Shown: piece after piece, positions 25,241-32,984 of the stretch
Position numbering within the stretch: position 1 is the stretch's first letter
Layout of the letters: the number at the start of each line of letters is the position of its first letter
NCBI GenBank assembly: GCA_030673895.1
Contig: JAUTCR010000046.1
Location: forward strand, 1 to 51,128
Source of the DNA: Verrucomicrobiota bacterium JB023
Lineage (GTDB): Bacteria; Verrucomicrobiota; Verrucomicrobiia; Verrucomicrobiales; Akkermansiaceae
Length of the DNA: 51,128 bases
Reading direction: 5' to 3'
Program-made: the position numbers and the translations under genes
The notes under the pieces: model-generated
Told to the model about the DNA's origin: nothing
The model's database searches: none
The model's input: only the letters and a program-made list of their open reading frames with translations

Positions 25241-25630
25241 TTAATTAACGGCGATCTTCTTGCCGGCTTCTTTCCATCCACTGATGCCAGCGGACAGGTG
25301 GGCGACATTGGTGTAGCCAAGGGACTCCGCCTTTTTCGCAGCCTTCATGTAGGCTCCGCACTTGGGGCCGCCGCAGTAGGCCACGATCAGCGTGGATTTG
25401 TCTGAGGGAAGAGCCTCGGCGATGTCCTTGGTGGCGGCGAAGTCGATCGCGGTGGGGATGTGTCCCTTTTTGTAGGACTTGGAGCCATTGACATCAATGA
25501 CCACAACCTTCTTGTCTTGGCTTTTGATCGCCTTGTCCAACTCCTCGATAGAGATGTCGGGGAATTGACCGGCAGAGGCAAACGCGGTCATCGCAATGAG
25601 ACCGGCAACGATTGATAGGAATGCTTTCAT
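25241..25630 (-). CDS. Exported single-domain rhodanese
   Basis: A 129-residue protein from the ATG at 25630; this start gives a signal peptide (MKAFLSIVAGLIAMTAFASA), while the longer in-frame opening to 25789 has no family-like sequence. The rhodanese fold follows: VVVIDVNG (about 42-49), GHIPTAIDF, and the active-site loop AYCGGPKCGAYM with Cys86 as likely nucleophile and Cys91 nearby. Single-domain exported rhodaneses handle sulfane sulfur or thiol/selenium chemistry. It is monocistronic, facing the PspA terminator. Confidence 0.9.
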   Translation of the reverse strand: MKAFLSIVAGLIAMTAFASAGQFPDISIEELDKAIKSQDKKVVVIDVNGSKSYKKGHIPTAIDFAATKDIAEALPSDKSTLIVAYCGGPKCGAYMKAAKKAESLGYTNVAHLSAGISGWKEAGKKIAVN

Positions 25631-25951
25631 GTTTCTTTTCGCTTGGTTAATTTTAACTGTTCCGTCCACCTCGCGGCAGCCGGGAATCACTGGGTAAGAG
25701 AGATCGGCCGCGACCTTATTCCTCCTCGCTTCAGCGAAATCCAATTTTTCGCTCTCCTGCAGTGCCTGCCTAAAGACCTTCTTTGTCAAGGTAAGGTCTT
25801 CTATTTGTTAGCTGATTGCCCGGTCTGATACGTGAAACGTGGTAGTTCCCGGTGACGAGCGGGTGGCTACCGTCATTTGGAGCAAGAAACGCGCAGATAT
25901 TCACAGGGAGCGCGGTGGAGAGGAGGGAAAAATTTGGTTATCCTATGGGTG
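25631..25951. other. Divergent intergenic region between rhodanese and globin genes
   Basis: 321 bases without a supported gene. It holds the promoters of both genes and a perfect inverted repeat AAGACCTT/AAGGTCTT (25773-25780 and 25793-25800). No known regulatory motif was recognised. Confidence 0.55.
25773..25800. promoter_or_regulatory. Perfect 8-base inverted repeat in the globin/rhodanese promoter region
   Basis: AAGACCTT (25773-25780) and AAGGTCTT (25793-25800) are exact inverted repeats with a 12-base spacer, 143 bases before the rhodanese ATG and 152 before the globin ATG. It could be an operator for one or both. Confidence 0.35.
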
Positions 25952-26341
25952 ATGGAAAATGAATCTCTCTATGAACGCATAGGTGGTGAAGAAGGCATCA
26001 GCAAGCTAATCGATCAATTCTATGAACGTGTGCTTGCGGACGAGGAGCTGGCGCCCTTCTTTCAGCACACACCAATCGAAAAGCTGCAAAGGATGCAGAA
26101 GGAATTCTTCAGCGAAGCCTTGGGTGGACCGCTGTTCTACTCGGGCAAGCCACTGCGTCAGGTTCATGCCGGGAAGGGAATCAGGAAAGAGCATCTCCGG
26201 CGGTTCACTGATCACTTGAAGGGCACCCTCGAGTCTGAGCAAGCTGGGCTGAACCTGAGTGCCGAGGATATCCACGCGATCCATAGCCGCATCGCCTTGG
26301 AAGCGGATGAAATTGCGGGACAGCCGGGAGAGGCCGGTTGA
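25952..26341 (+). CDS. Truncated haemoglobin, group I-like
   Basis: A 129-residue 2-on-2 globin from the ATG at 25952. SLYERIGGEEGISKLIDQFYERV is the classic group I opening, with Tyr24 (B10) likely in the distal pocket. ALGGPLFYSGKPLRQVHAGKGI contains the conserved glycine motif and the proximal haem ligand His72. Group I truncated globins oxidise nitric oxide or bind O2. No partner reductase lies nearby. A possible small ORF starts 20 bases after its stop, followed by an M15 peptidase gene. Confidence 0.93.
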   Translation: MENESLYERIGGEEGISKLIDQFYERVLADEELAPFFQHTPIEKLQRMQKEFFSEALGGPLFYSGKPLRQVHAGKGIRKEHLRRFTDHLKGTLESEQAGLNLSAEDIHAIHSRIALEADEIAGQPGEAG

Positions 26342-26360
26342 GAAGGACCTGCAAAGGATA

Positions 26361-26477
26361 ATGGCGAAAAGTGCTGTTACAAAAAACAGGAATAAAACGA
26401 CTGGCATCATCAGAATTCGGGGGCACCTTGTGACGCTCCAGGACCTGTCGACGGAAGGCGGTCCGAATCCTCCCTGA
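26361..26477 (+). CDS. Possible 38-residue basic small protein
   Basis: A short ORF between the globin and peptidase genes, beginning MAKSAVTKNRNKTTG and ending GGPNPP. AAAGGA lies just before its ATG, and it ends one base before the TTG that opens the next frame. It is rich in Lys, Arg and Thr and resembles no family known to me. It could instead be untranslated leader. Confidence 0.3.
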   Translation: MAKSAVTKNRNKTTGIIRIRGHLVTLQDLSTEGGPNPP

Positions 26478-26486
26478 TTGATAAGA

Positions 26487-27194
26487 ATGCCCTCAAACTA
26501 TTCCCCCCAACGTCGCCGGTGGCTCCAATCAATAGGTCTCCTCTCCGCAGGAGCTGCCCTTGGCGTCAAGCGATGGCAAGATGATCCGTGGCCGATCGAT
26601 CTCGCTAAATTCATTCCTGAAAGCATCGAGTTTCCCGAATTGCCGGAACTTTCCGACCTCGAGATCATCGGAGAGCCAATCGAGCTGCCAACCTCCGGAC
26701 GGCCCGGCAATCCCAAGCCGACCAAGGAGCCGGTGGAGGCCAGACCTCGTCGGCCTGAATCCTATCCTGCCGGAACTTACGGCGACTATCTCTCAACCCA
26801 ATCCTTTCGCTACATCAAGCCTCACGAGGTCATCCGGCCGCATCGTCGGGTCAGGCAAGGGGTGAACAATACCCTGCCGCCTCGCAGGCTGTGGGCGAAC
26901 ATCACGCCGACCTTGAAGGTGGCGGATGAAATTCGCCATCGTCTGGGTAAGCCATTGACTCTCATTACCTCCGCCTATCGCTGCCCGGCCTACAACCGGG
27001 TCTGTGGGGGAGCGAGCCGTTCTTGGCACATGCAGAACAAGGCTTTGGACCTTATCTACGATTGCTCGCCCGAGGCGGCCTACGCGATTGCGAAGGATCT
27101 CCGGCGAGAGGGGTTCTTCAAAGGAGGCGTAGGGCTCTACCGAGGGTTCATCCATGTTGATACCCGGGGCTACAATGCCACTTGGCAAGGGTAA
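26487..27194 (+). CDS. Tat-exported M15-type D-Ala-D-Ala peptidase domain protein
   Basis: A 235-residue protein from the ATG at 26487. The leader NYSPQRRRWLQSIGLLSAGAALG has consecutive arginines followed by a hydrophobic stretch and matches a twin-arginine signal. The C-terminal half is the M15A (DUF882/peptidase_M15_3) fold: TSAYRCPAYN, the zinc ligands in SWHMQNKALDL (His and Asp) and the second histidine in FIHVDTRG. The family trims cell-wall peptides or has lost activity. A Pro/Glu-rich linker joins leader and domain. It precedes the DUF1992 gene by 68 bases. Confidence 0.87.
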   Translation: MPSNYSPQRRRWLQSIGLLSAGAALGVKRWQDDPWPIDLAKFIPESIEFPELPELSDLEIIGEPIELPTSGRPGNPKPTKEPVEARPRRPESYPAGTYGDYLSTQSFRYIKPHEVIRPHRRVRQGVNNTLPPRRLWANITPTLKVADEIRHRLGKPLTLITSAYRCPAYNRVCGGASRSWHMQNKALDLIYDCSPEAAYAIAKDLRREGFFKGGVGLYRGFIHVDTRGYNATWQG

Positions 27195-27262
27195 GGCGAC
27201 GAAGGCCAGGGAGCGGTGCTTTCCGCTGGCGATCGACTGCGCCCTGCTTCTTTATCATCCCC

Positions 27263-27583
27263 ATGGAGAATCTCTCAAAACTCGGCGAGAGCTTGATTGA
27301 TGAGGCCATTGCTTCCGGGCGGCTCCAACCACCCCCTTCGGGAACGAAGTTGGACATGGAGGCGTATTTGCAGACGCCCGAGAGCTGGCGGGCTGGCTTC
27401 TCGATGCTGAAGGGAAACGGATTCGCCCCGCCCGAGGTGGAGCTGCTGCGTGAGGCAGCCCAGCTGGAGGAGGAGCTTGCAAATTGTGGAGATCCTACCG
27501 AGCGGATGCGATTGCGGAGGGAAATCGAGACCCGCCGGGTGAGTTTCCGCCTGGCGGTGGAGCGTCTGAGGTTGGGGGGATAA
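27263..27583 (+). CDS. DUF1992 (DnaJ-C28-like conserved region) protein
   Basis: A 106-residue cytosolic protein from the ATG at 27263. The pattern LIDEAIASG, then a Gly/Lys-LD-Y-TPE stretch (GTKLDMEAYLQTPESWR), LKGNGFAPPEVELLRE and ERMRLRREIETRR follows the DUF1992 family, whose function is unknown. No membrane segment or signal is present. It is followed by an exchanger gene after 135 bases. Confidence 0.75.
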   Translation: MENLSKLGESLIDEAIASGRLQPPPSGTKLDMEAYLQTPESWRAGFSMLKGNGFAPPEVELLREAAQLEEELANCGDPTERMRLRREIETRRVSFRLAVERLRLGG

Positions 27584-27718
27584 GGCGCCTGATTGTGCAA
27601 GCAATCTGCAAGTGCCGATGAGGGGGTCTTGCAGAATGCTTGGTGTTGTCTCGGCATTCGGGCGAGGATCCCCCGCACTTGCGGTGGTATGGAGCTTGCG
27701 AAGTGATGGTGCCGATTT

Positions 27719-28756
27719 ATGCGAGATTTCTTCAGTTCCCTCCCCTTCGTCTATCACGTCCTGATCTTTGCGGGTAGTGTGGCGGTCATCTTCTTCGCCG
27801 GACGGCGGCTTGCCAAGGTGGCGGAGACGATCGCGGATCGCTCGGGTCTCGGCCAAGCGATCACCGGAGGCCTCTTTCTGGGGGCCGCGACGTCGCTGCC
27901 AGGATTGGTGGCTTCGATCACGGCGGCGTGGCAGGGTTACCCGGAGATGGCGATCTCCAATGCGGTTGGCGGCATTGCGGCGCAGACCGCCTTTCTCGGC
28001 ATCGCCGACATTTGTCTGAGGCGGGGGAATTTGGAACACGCGGCGGCTTCCCTAGCCAATCTCATGCAGGCGGGGCTGCTCATCGCCTTGCTGAGTCTGC
28101 CACTCATGGCCTTTTCCCTGCCCGAGCTGACGCTTCTTGGGATGCACCCGGTCACTTTCTTGATGGTTTCCGCCTACTGCTACGGCATGCATCTGAGTTC
28201 CAAAACCAAGGCGGATCCCATGTGGCACCCTCACCAGACGGATGTGACGCAGGAAGATGAGGGAGAGGCGGAGAAGAGTGAGCAATCCTGGACCGCTGCC
28301 TTGGTGAGCTTCGTGTTGTTAGCGGCCCTGACCGCTGTCGCCGGCTGGCTCACGGCAGAGACCGGCATCGTCGCGGTCAACCGGCTGGGCCTGAGCGAGT
28401 CGCTGGTCGGAGGGCTTTTCACCGCAATCTCTTCTTCCTTGCCGGAATTGGTGACTTCCATTGCGGCTGTTAGAAATGGAGCCTACACCTTGGCAGTGGG
28501 TGGCATCATCGGGGGAAATGCCTTCGATAGCCTCTTCATGGCGGCGTCCGACGTGGCCTACCGCGAGGGTTCCATCTACCATGCCATTAGTAATCAGCAG
28601 CTTTTCCTGGTGTCGCTAGCCATCTTGATGACGGCGGTTCTGATGATGGGGCTTGTTGGTCGGGAGCGACGCGGGATTGCGAATATTGGTTTTGAGACCT
28701 TCGGGATTCTATCGCTCTATGGGGTGGCTCTCATCGCCATGTTTTTATCAAAGTGA
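27719..28756 (+). CDS. CaCA-family cation exchanger with altered first alpha-repeat
   Basis: A 345-residue membrane protein with about ten hydrophobic segments and two internal repeats of the sodium/calcium exchanger family. Repeat 2 carries the expected SSSLPELVTS with Glu243 and GGNAFD with Asn267. Repeat 1 reads ATSLPGLVAS (Gly62 where Glu is usual) and GGIAAQTAF where the second motif usually has an Asn, so half of the ion site appears changed. A ~40-residue charged loop (about 160-192) separates the halves. Transport of another cation or loss of exchange is possible. The TGA overlaps the next gene's ATG (TGATG). Confidence 0.82.
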   Translation: MRDFFSSLPFVYHVLIFAGSVAVIFFAGRRLAKVAETIADRSGLGQAITGGLFLGAATSLPGLVASITAAWQGYPEMAISNAVGGIAAQTAFLGIADICLRRGNLEHAAASLANLMQAGLLIALLSLPLMAFSLPELTLLGMHPVTFLMVSAYCYGMHLSSKTKADPMWHPHQTDVTQEDEGEAEKSEQSWTAALVSFVLLAALTAVAGWLTAETGIVAVNRLGLSESLVGGLFTAISSSLPELVTSIAAVRNGAYTLAVGGIIGGNAFDSLFMAASDVAYREGSIYHAISNQQLFLVSLAILMTAVLMMGLVGRERRGIANIGFETFGILSLYGVALIAMFLSK

Positions 28757-29913
28757 TGGGCATCGACGGTCAACTCGAGCGCGGGCAGGTGGTGGTGGGC
28801 TGGGTCGTTCAGCCCATTCCGGGGCGTGAGGAGGCGCAGTTTGGCCAGCTGGCCAAGCAGGCGGCGGAAGCGTTTGGTGCCCAGCTTTCCAGGCAATTTC
28901 CCCACTTTCGTTGGGTGATGGATGTGACGGAGCGAGCGCCTTGCCAAGCGGAGCAATCGCGTCTCGATCCCCTGCAGCTTCTCGGTATCGGCTGCAATGA
29001 GAAACTTGTGAGGCGATGGGACTTCGCACTGGTTGTTACCCAAGCCGATTTGGTAGCGCGGACCAGGCCATTTACCCTCGGCACGCCGTCCTCCGCGCTG
29101 GAGACCGCCGTGCTTTCGACAAACCGTTACCCCGCCGATGAGGATGAACCCTGGCTCCGCATGGCTGCCGTCGCCCAATATCTGTTAGGGCACATGTTGG
29201 GACTGAGTCCCAGCGAGCCTGGAGCAATGAGGCGTCCTTTGGACAGTGGCCAATCGGAACTCGGAGATTTCTCGGAAGAGGACCGGGAGACGGTTGAGGC
29301 TCGCCTTGAAGAGGTGGCCGATCTCCGTTTGGAGGAGGCGGGCGAGAAGCCCGGACTGGGGTTCTGGTTGCGCACTCTCATCGCGGATCCGAAGGGGATT
29401 CTGGTCGATGTTCTTGGCTATGAGCCTTGGAAGCAGCCCTTCCGCTTGGGGCGGCTGACGGCCGCCGCCTTCGTGAGTATGTTACTGCTCTTCCTCGGTG
29501 CGGAATCCTGGGAGCTTGGTATGGCCACCCGGGATCGGGTCTTGGGAGCGGGAGCCTTTCTCTCCATTCTTGCGGGGACGGTGGTGCTTTATCACGGGCA
29601 GAATCTGCATGAGCTGACCAGACAGCGCCGCCTCAGCGAGCAATTGGTGCGTAGTCGGGTCGTCTTAAAGCTGACTTTGCTATCCGGCATGGCCTCGCTT
29701 TGGCTCATGCTGCTTGTTCTTTCTTTTCTCATCGCTCTCTCATTTCCCCGCGAGGTCATTGCGGGGTGGGTGGGTCACGCGATATCACTTCCTGATCTCC
29801 TTCGCTTTTCCTTCTTCACTTCCACCCTAGGGACCCTGGCCGGTGCCTTGGGGGGAAACCTGGAGGATGAAGGCTCCTTTAAATCAAAACTCTTAATCGA
29901 TGAAGAATCCTGA
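28756..29913 (+). CDS. Four-helix membrane protein with a soluble N-terminal domain, unknown
   Basis: A 385-residue protein starting at 28756, one base overlapping the exchanger's stop. Residues 1-220 are soluble and include VVGWVVQPIPG, RWDFALVVTQADL and LLGHMLGLSP, faintly reminiscent of an archaemetzincin-like fold without the complete HExxH site. Four hydrophobic segments follow at about 232-250, 262-280, 305-332 and 350-368. No known family is recognised with confidence. It overlaps the next gene by 14 bases. Tight coupling suggests the three products work together. Confidence 0.7.
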   Translation: MGIDGQLERGQVVVGWVVQPIPGREEAQFGQLAKQAAEAFGAQLSRQFPHFRWVMDVTERAPCQAEQSRLDPLQLLGIGCNEKLVRRWDFALVVTQADLVARTRPFTLGTPSSALETAVLSTNRYPADEDEPWLRMAAVAQYLLGHMLGLSPSEPGAMRRPLDSGQSELGDFSEEDRETVEARLEEVADLRLEEAGEKPGLGFWLRTLIADPKGILVDVLGYEPWKQPFRLGRLTAAAFVSMLLLFLGAESWELGMATRDRVLGAGAFLSILAGTVVLYHGQNLHELTRQRRLSEQLVRSRVVLKLTLLSGMASLWLMLLVLSFLIALSFPREVIAGWVGHAISLPDLLRFSFFTSTLGTLAGALGGNLEDEGSFKSKLLIDEES

Positions 29914-30529
29914 AAAACACGAACTCAAAAAATCGGCAGCCTCCCTGGCAGACCACGGCAGGAGTCTCCGCTCGGGCGTCTACGAATTCATTCCGCTCCC
30001 TTTTATCGACGACTACCTTCTCAAGCGCGAGCGTCGCAAGCTTGTTGAATCGGTCTTAAAGCGGAACAACGTCGGCTATGATGAGAAGGCTGCCGCGACC
30101 CTCGCCGGGCGAAAGGGCAGTTTGAGCGCGAAGTTGAGGGGCTTTGCGCGAGGCCTCCTCATGAAGCCGTTGAAGAAGGTCTTCCGGACCGTCTTCTTCT
30201 GGCTCATGGTGAAGAATGCGGTATCAGATATGATCGAATCTTACCTCCTCGCGCGCTTTGCCGGGCACCCTCGGCTGGCTCTCAATGGTTACCTGACCGA
30301 GGAGCGGGCGCAGGAGGTGATGCCCATCTTCGAGCGGAATGTCACCCGCATCGACCATCGTCTCGCAGGGGAGGGGGTCCGTCACCTCTGGCAGTGGATG
30401 AGGAAGCAGAAGCAGGAAGATGCGGTCTCTGGAGAAAATGTGGAGGAAGCCATCGAGAAGGAGGCTCCCGGTCTCCTTGCAAGCTTCGACCGCAAGGTGG
30501 ACGAGGAACTCGGCAGTTTGCCGGCGTGA
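29900..30529 (+). CDS. Hypothetical protein, third gene of the exchanger unit
   Basis: A 209-residue protein starting 14 bases inside the previous gene. It is basic and largely helical with a weakly hydrophobic stretch (KKVFRTVFFWLMVKNAVSDMI, about 90-110) that might peripherally attach to membrane. No domain is recognised. Its stop is only 2 bases from the convergent PLD gene's stop, leaving no room for a separate terminator. Confidence 0.7.
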   Translation: MKNPEKHELKKSAASLADHGRSLRSGVYEFIPLPFIDDYLLKRERRKLVESVLKRNNVGYDEKAAATLAGRKGSLSAKLRGFARGLLMKPLKKVFRTVFFWLMVKNAVSDMIESYLLARFAGHPRLALNGYLTEERAQEVMPIFERNVTRIDHRLAGEGVRHLWQWMRKQKQEDAVSGENVEEAIEKEAPGLLASFDRKVDEELGSLPA

Positions 30530-30531
30530 CC

Positions 30532-31674
30532 TCAAAGGAAGTCACGAAGAGTGTGGGAGAGGCGATCCTTCGCCTTCATCAGCGGAGGGCGGCTTTTCCA
30601 TTGTTCATAGGAAATCTTCTCGGAGAGCTGACGATCGTCGGCGAAGACCTCGGCATGCTTTTGGATCCAGCTCTTGTCCTCGATTAGGATGCAGGCTTCG
30701 CTGTTAATCCGTAGAGAGCGGATATCGAAGTTCGAGGATCCGATCAGCAATTGCTTTTCGTCCACGATGAGCATTTTGACGTGAATCAACGTACGGTTGT
30801 ACTCGTAGATATCGACGCCGGCCTCTAACAGGTCACCCCAATCATGGCGGAAGGCCTTGCGGACGACACGCATGTCGTTGTTCTCGCCAGCTGCAATGAC
30901 CTCGACCTTCACGCCACGCTTGGCCGCCTTCACCAGCTCGGCGATGATTGTCTCACTAGGAGCAAAGTAGGGTGCCACGGCGAGGAAACGCTCCTCTGCC
31001 TTTGCCAACATATCGAGATAGATTCTTTCGATGAGGTTCTCGCCTTCCGAAGGCTCGGCGGCGATGAGACGGCATTCAAGGTTACCCTCAGGCTTAAGGG
31101 TGGGGTAGAATCGCTTGTCCTGTGCCTCGGGCCGGTCGTCTTCCTCCCAGTGGGCGAAGAACAAGCGCTGCATGTCACCGACGATGGGGCCGCGTAGCTG
31201 GTAGTGATTATCCCGCCAATGTTGCGGATCCTCAGCATCACCGGTCCACTCTTCGGCAATGCCGACGCCTCCGGTGAACCCGACCTGGCCGTCTACCACC
31301 ATTAGCTTGCGATGTGTCCGCTGATTGGACCGCTTGAGGTCATACCATTTGAGAGGGCGAAAGTGACGCACCTTCACGCCCGCTTGGTCCATTCTTTCAA
31401 TGAGGCCACGGTCCATCTTCTTGGAGCCATACCAGTCCAGAACGACGCGGACGATGACCCCTCGTTTCGCCGCTCTGGCGAGGCTTTCCGCAAATTCGAC
31501 CGCTATCTCGCCAGCCCAGTAAACGTAGGTCTCCAAGCTGATCGAATGCCGCGCATCCCGAATGGCCTGCAGCATACGGGGAAAGATTTCTTGGCCGTTG
31601 ATAAGCATCTCGAGATGATTGCCATCTCTCGTGGGGAAGTCGGGATTGTCTGAGGTGTCGATGGGTTGAATCAT
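30532..31674 (-). CDS. Phospholipase D/cardiolipin synthase family protein
   Basis: A 380-residue enzyme with the two HKD motifs of the PLD superfamily: HRKLMVVDG (His121, Lys123) and HVKMLIVDEKQLLIGSSNFD (His298, Lys300). The spacing and the TLDxRSLRINSE-type end match cardiolipin synthase. N-terminal transmembrane segments are absent, so it resembles the ClsB type more than ClsA. It makes cardiolipin or hydrolyses phosphodiesters at the membrane. It is monocistronic and convergent with the exchanger unit. Confidence 0.88.
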   Translation of the reverse strand: MIQPIDTSDNPDFPTRDGNHLEMLINGQEIFPRMLQAIRDARHSISLETYVYWAGEIAVEFAESLARAAKRGVIVRVVLDWYGSKKMDRGLIERMDQAGVKVRHFRPLKWYDLKRSNQRTHRKLMVVDGQVGFTGGVGIAEEWTGDAEDPQHWRDNHYQLRGPIVGDMQRLFFAHWEEDDRPEAQDKRFYPTLKPEGNLECRLIAAEPSEGENLIERIYLDMLAKAEERFLAVAPYFAPSETIIAELVKAAKRGVKVEVIAAGENNDMRVVRKAFRHDWGDLLEAGVDIYEYNRTLIHVKMLIVDEKQLLIGSSNFDIRSLRINSEACILIEDKSWIQKHAEVFADDRQLSEKISYEQWKSRPPLMKAKDRLSHTLRDFL

Positions 31675-31847
31675 GGGTGCCAGTGTCTTGCACAGTCGCG
31701 CCTAACCAGTCATTTTGCAAATGACAGTTCCGTAACGTCTCAAGCTATCACCCAAGCGAAAAACTACTAGTGGAGTAGTAAATTGAAGGAGCGCAATCGT
31801 TCTACGGAGGAAGATTTTTGAGAGTTTGCAGACATCCCTCGGCGCCG

Positions 31848-31886
31848 AAAAAAAACAACCCGCATTGCCAGATGGCAAAGCGGGTT
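31848..31886 (-). terminator. Rho-independent terminator of the peroxiredoxin gene
   Basis: AACCCGC (31857-31863) with GCGGGTT (31880-31886), plus inner TTGCCA/TGGCAA, gives a ~13-bp stem with one mismatch and a tiny loop. On the minus strand it is followed by TTGTTTTTTTT, a strong U-tract, 27 bases after the peroxiredoxin stop. Confidence 0.9.
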
Positions 31887-31913
31887 CTTGGAGAAAAAGT
31901 TGGAAGGGAAGTC

Positions 31914-32543
31914 TTACTTCTCGCCGAGGTAGGAGGAGACGCCCTCGTGGTCGGCGGTCATCGCCTTGTCACCCTTCTGCCAATCCATCGGGCAGACCTC
32001 GCCGTGTTGCTCGAAGTGCTGAAGAGCGTCCACGACACGGAGGCACTCACGGATCGAGCGACCGAGAGGCATGTCATTGACGACTTGATGACGGACCACG
32101 CCTTCGCGGTCGATGAGGAAGAGACCGCGATAAGCGACCAATTCGCCTTCGATGGCGAAGTTGCCTTCATCGTCAATGGTCTCTGTCCCGGCAAGGACGT
32201 CGAAGTCCTCGGAGATGGTTTTGTTGATGTCGGAGACGAGTGGGTATTGGACTCCCTGGATGCCGCCTTTTTCCTTCGGAGTGTTCAGCCAAGCCCAGTG
32301 GGAGAACTCCGAGTCGGTCGAACAGCCCACGACCTCGACGTCGCGCTTCTGGAACTCAGCCAGCTCTTCTTGAAAGCGGTGAAGCTCGGTTGGGCAGACG
32401 AAGGTGAAATCCTTGGGGTAGAAGAAGAAGACCACGTATTTCTTGCCGATGAACTGATCCAGCGAGAAGCCTTCGATGATGTTTTCACCTTGGACGGCTT
32501 TGGCTGAGAACGAGGGTGCTTTTTTTCCAACGAGTACAGGCAT
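31914..32543 (-). CDS. Typical 2-Cys peroxiredoxin (AhpC/Prx1 family)
   Basis: A 209-residue peroxidase that reduces H2O2, organic peroxides and peroxynitrite. The peroxidatic motif FYPKDFTFVCPTE has Cys50, and the resolving Cys184 lies in GEVCPMDWQKG. The conserved Trp-Leu around HWAWLNTP is present. The long C-terminal tail (HEGVSSYLGEK) resembles the eukaryote-like, hyperoxidation-sensitive 2-Cys Prx type with its YLG motif, rather than classical AhpC. It is monocistronic, with a GC-rich hairpin in its leader. Confidence 0.95.
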   Translation of the reverse strand: MPVLVGKKAPSFSAKAVQGENIIEGFSLDQFIGKKYVVFFFYPKDFTFVCPTELHRFQEELAEFQKRDVEVVGCSTDSEFSHWAWLNTPKEKGGIQGVQYPLVSDINKTISEDFDVLAGTETIDDEGNFAIEGELVAYRGLFLIDREGVVRHQVVNDMPLGRSIRECLRVVDALQHFEQHGEVCPMDWQKGDKAMTADHEGVSSYLGEK

Positions 32544-32562
32544 GATATTTTTCGGTTTGATA

Positions 32563-32585
32563 GCAGGCGCGCCACAAGCGCCTGC
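32563..32585 (-). promoter_or_regulatory. Stem-loop in the peroxiredoxin 5' leader
   Basis: GCAGGCGC (32563-32570) and GCGCCTGC (32578-32585) form a perfect 8-base stem with a 7-base loop, 19 bases upstream of the peroxiredoxin start on the minus strand. It may stabilise the leader or regulate translation. No U-tract follows on that strand. Confidence 0.45.
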
Positions 32586-32767
32586 CAGCGGGTAAGAGAA
32601 GAGGAGGTTGGGGTCAAGTTCCGGCTGCTATTGCGTAATTTCGCTCGGGGAGGTGAGGAAAAATGAAAAAAAATTGAGGCCTCCTAACCGAGCTCAAGCT
32701 GCGGGGTTTTCTAACTCTAAATGTGAGAAATGGGTCTAAAATGTATATATTAACGGGCTGGTTTCCA

Positions 32768-32797
32768 TTGTTTTTTCGATGAAAGATTCCTGATAAT
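32768..32797 (+). promoter_or_regulatory. Candidate sigma-70-type promoter for the hybrid kinase
   Basis: TTGTTT (32768-32773) and GATAAT (32792-32797) are spaced by 18 bases, the latter preceded by an upstream TG-like context. It would start transcription roughly 180 bases before the kinase ATG. A match by eye only. Confidence 0.3.
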
Positions 32798-32984
32798 GAA
32801 AGGCTTGCGAGTTTATAAAAATAGAGAGATGTCGGTTTAAAGAAATATTTGTTGTTAAGGTGGGGTCCTTCGTTGAGCCTCTGGAGGTTACGAGGGAAGG
32901 CTGAGAAAATTTGGGGAGTTGTCATCCTCAGGGCCCGGAAGTAATTCTTCGAGTGTCCCGAGCTTCGGCTGACACCTCGCTCCC

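Larger units (their letters stand above)
32544..32984. other. AT-rich divergent intergenic region, peroxiredoxin and hybrid kinase
   Basis: 441 bases without a convincing gene, distinctly AT-rich between about 32640 and 32850. It contains the peroxiredoxin leader hairpin and a candidate promoter for the kinase gene. A 103-codon minus-strand ORF here has no family resemblance and a composition typical of non-coding sequence. Confidence 0.55.

Noticed and set aside
32614-32925. 103-codon minus-strand ORF in the AT-rich intergenic region
   Set aside because: No family resemblance and biased composition of non-coding AT-rich DNA.
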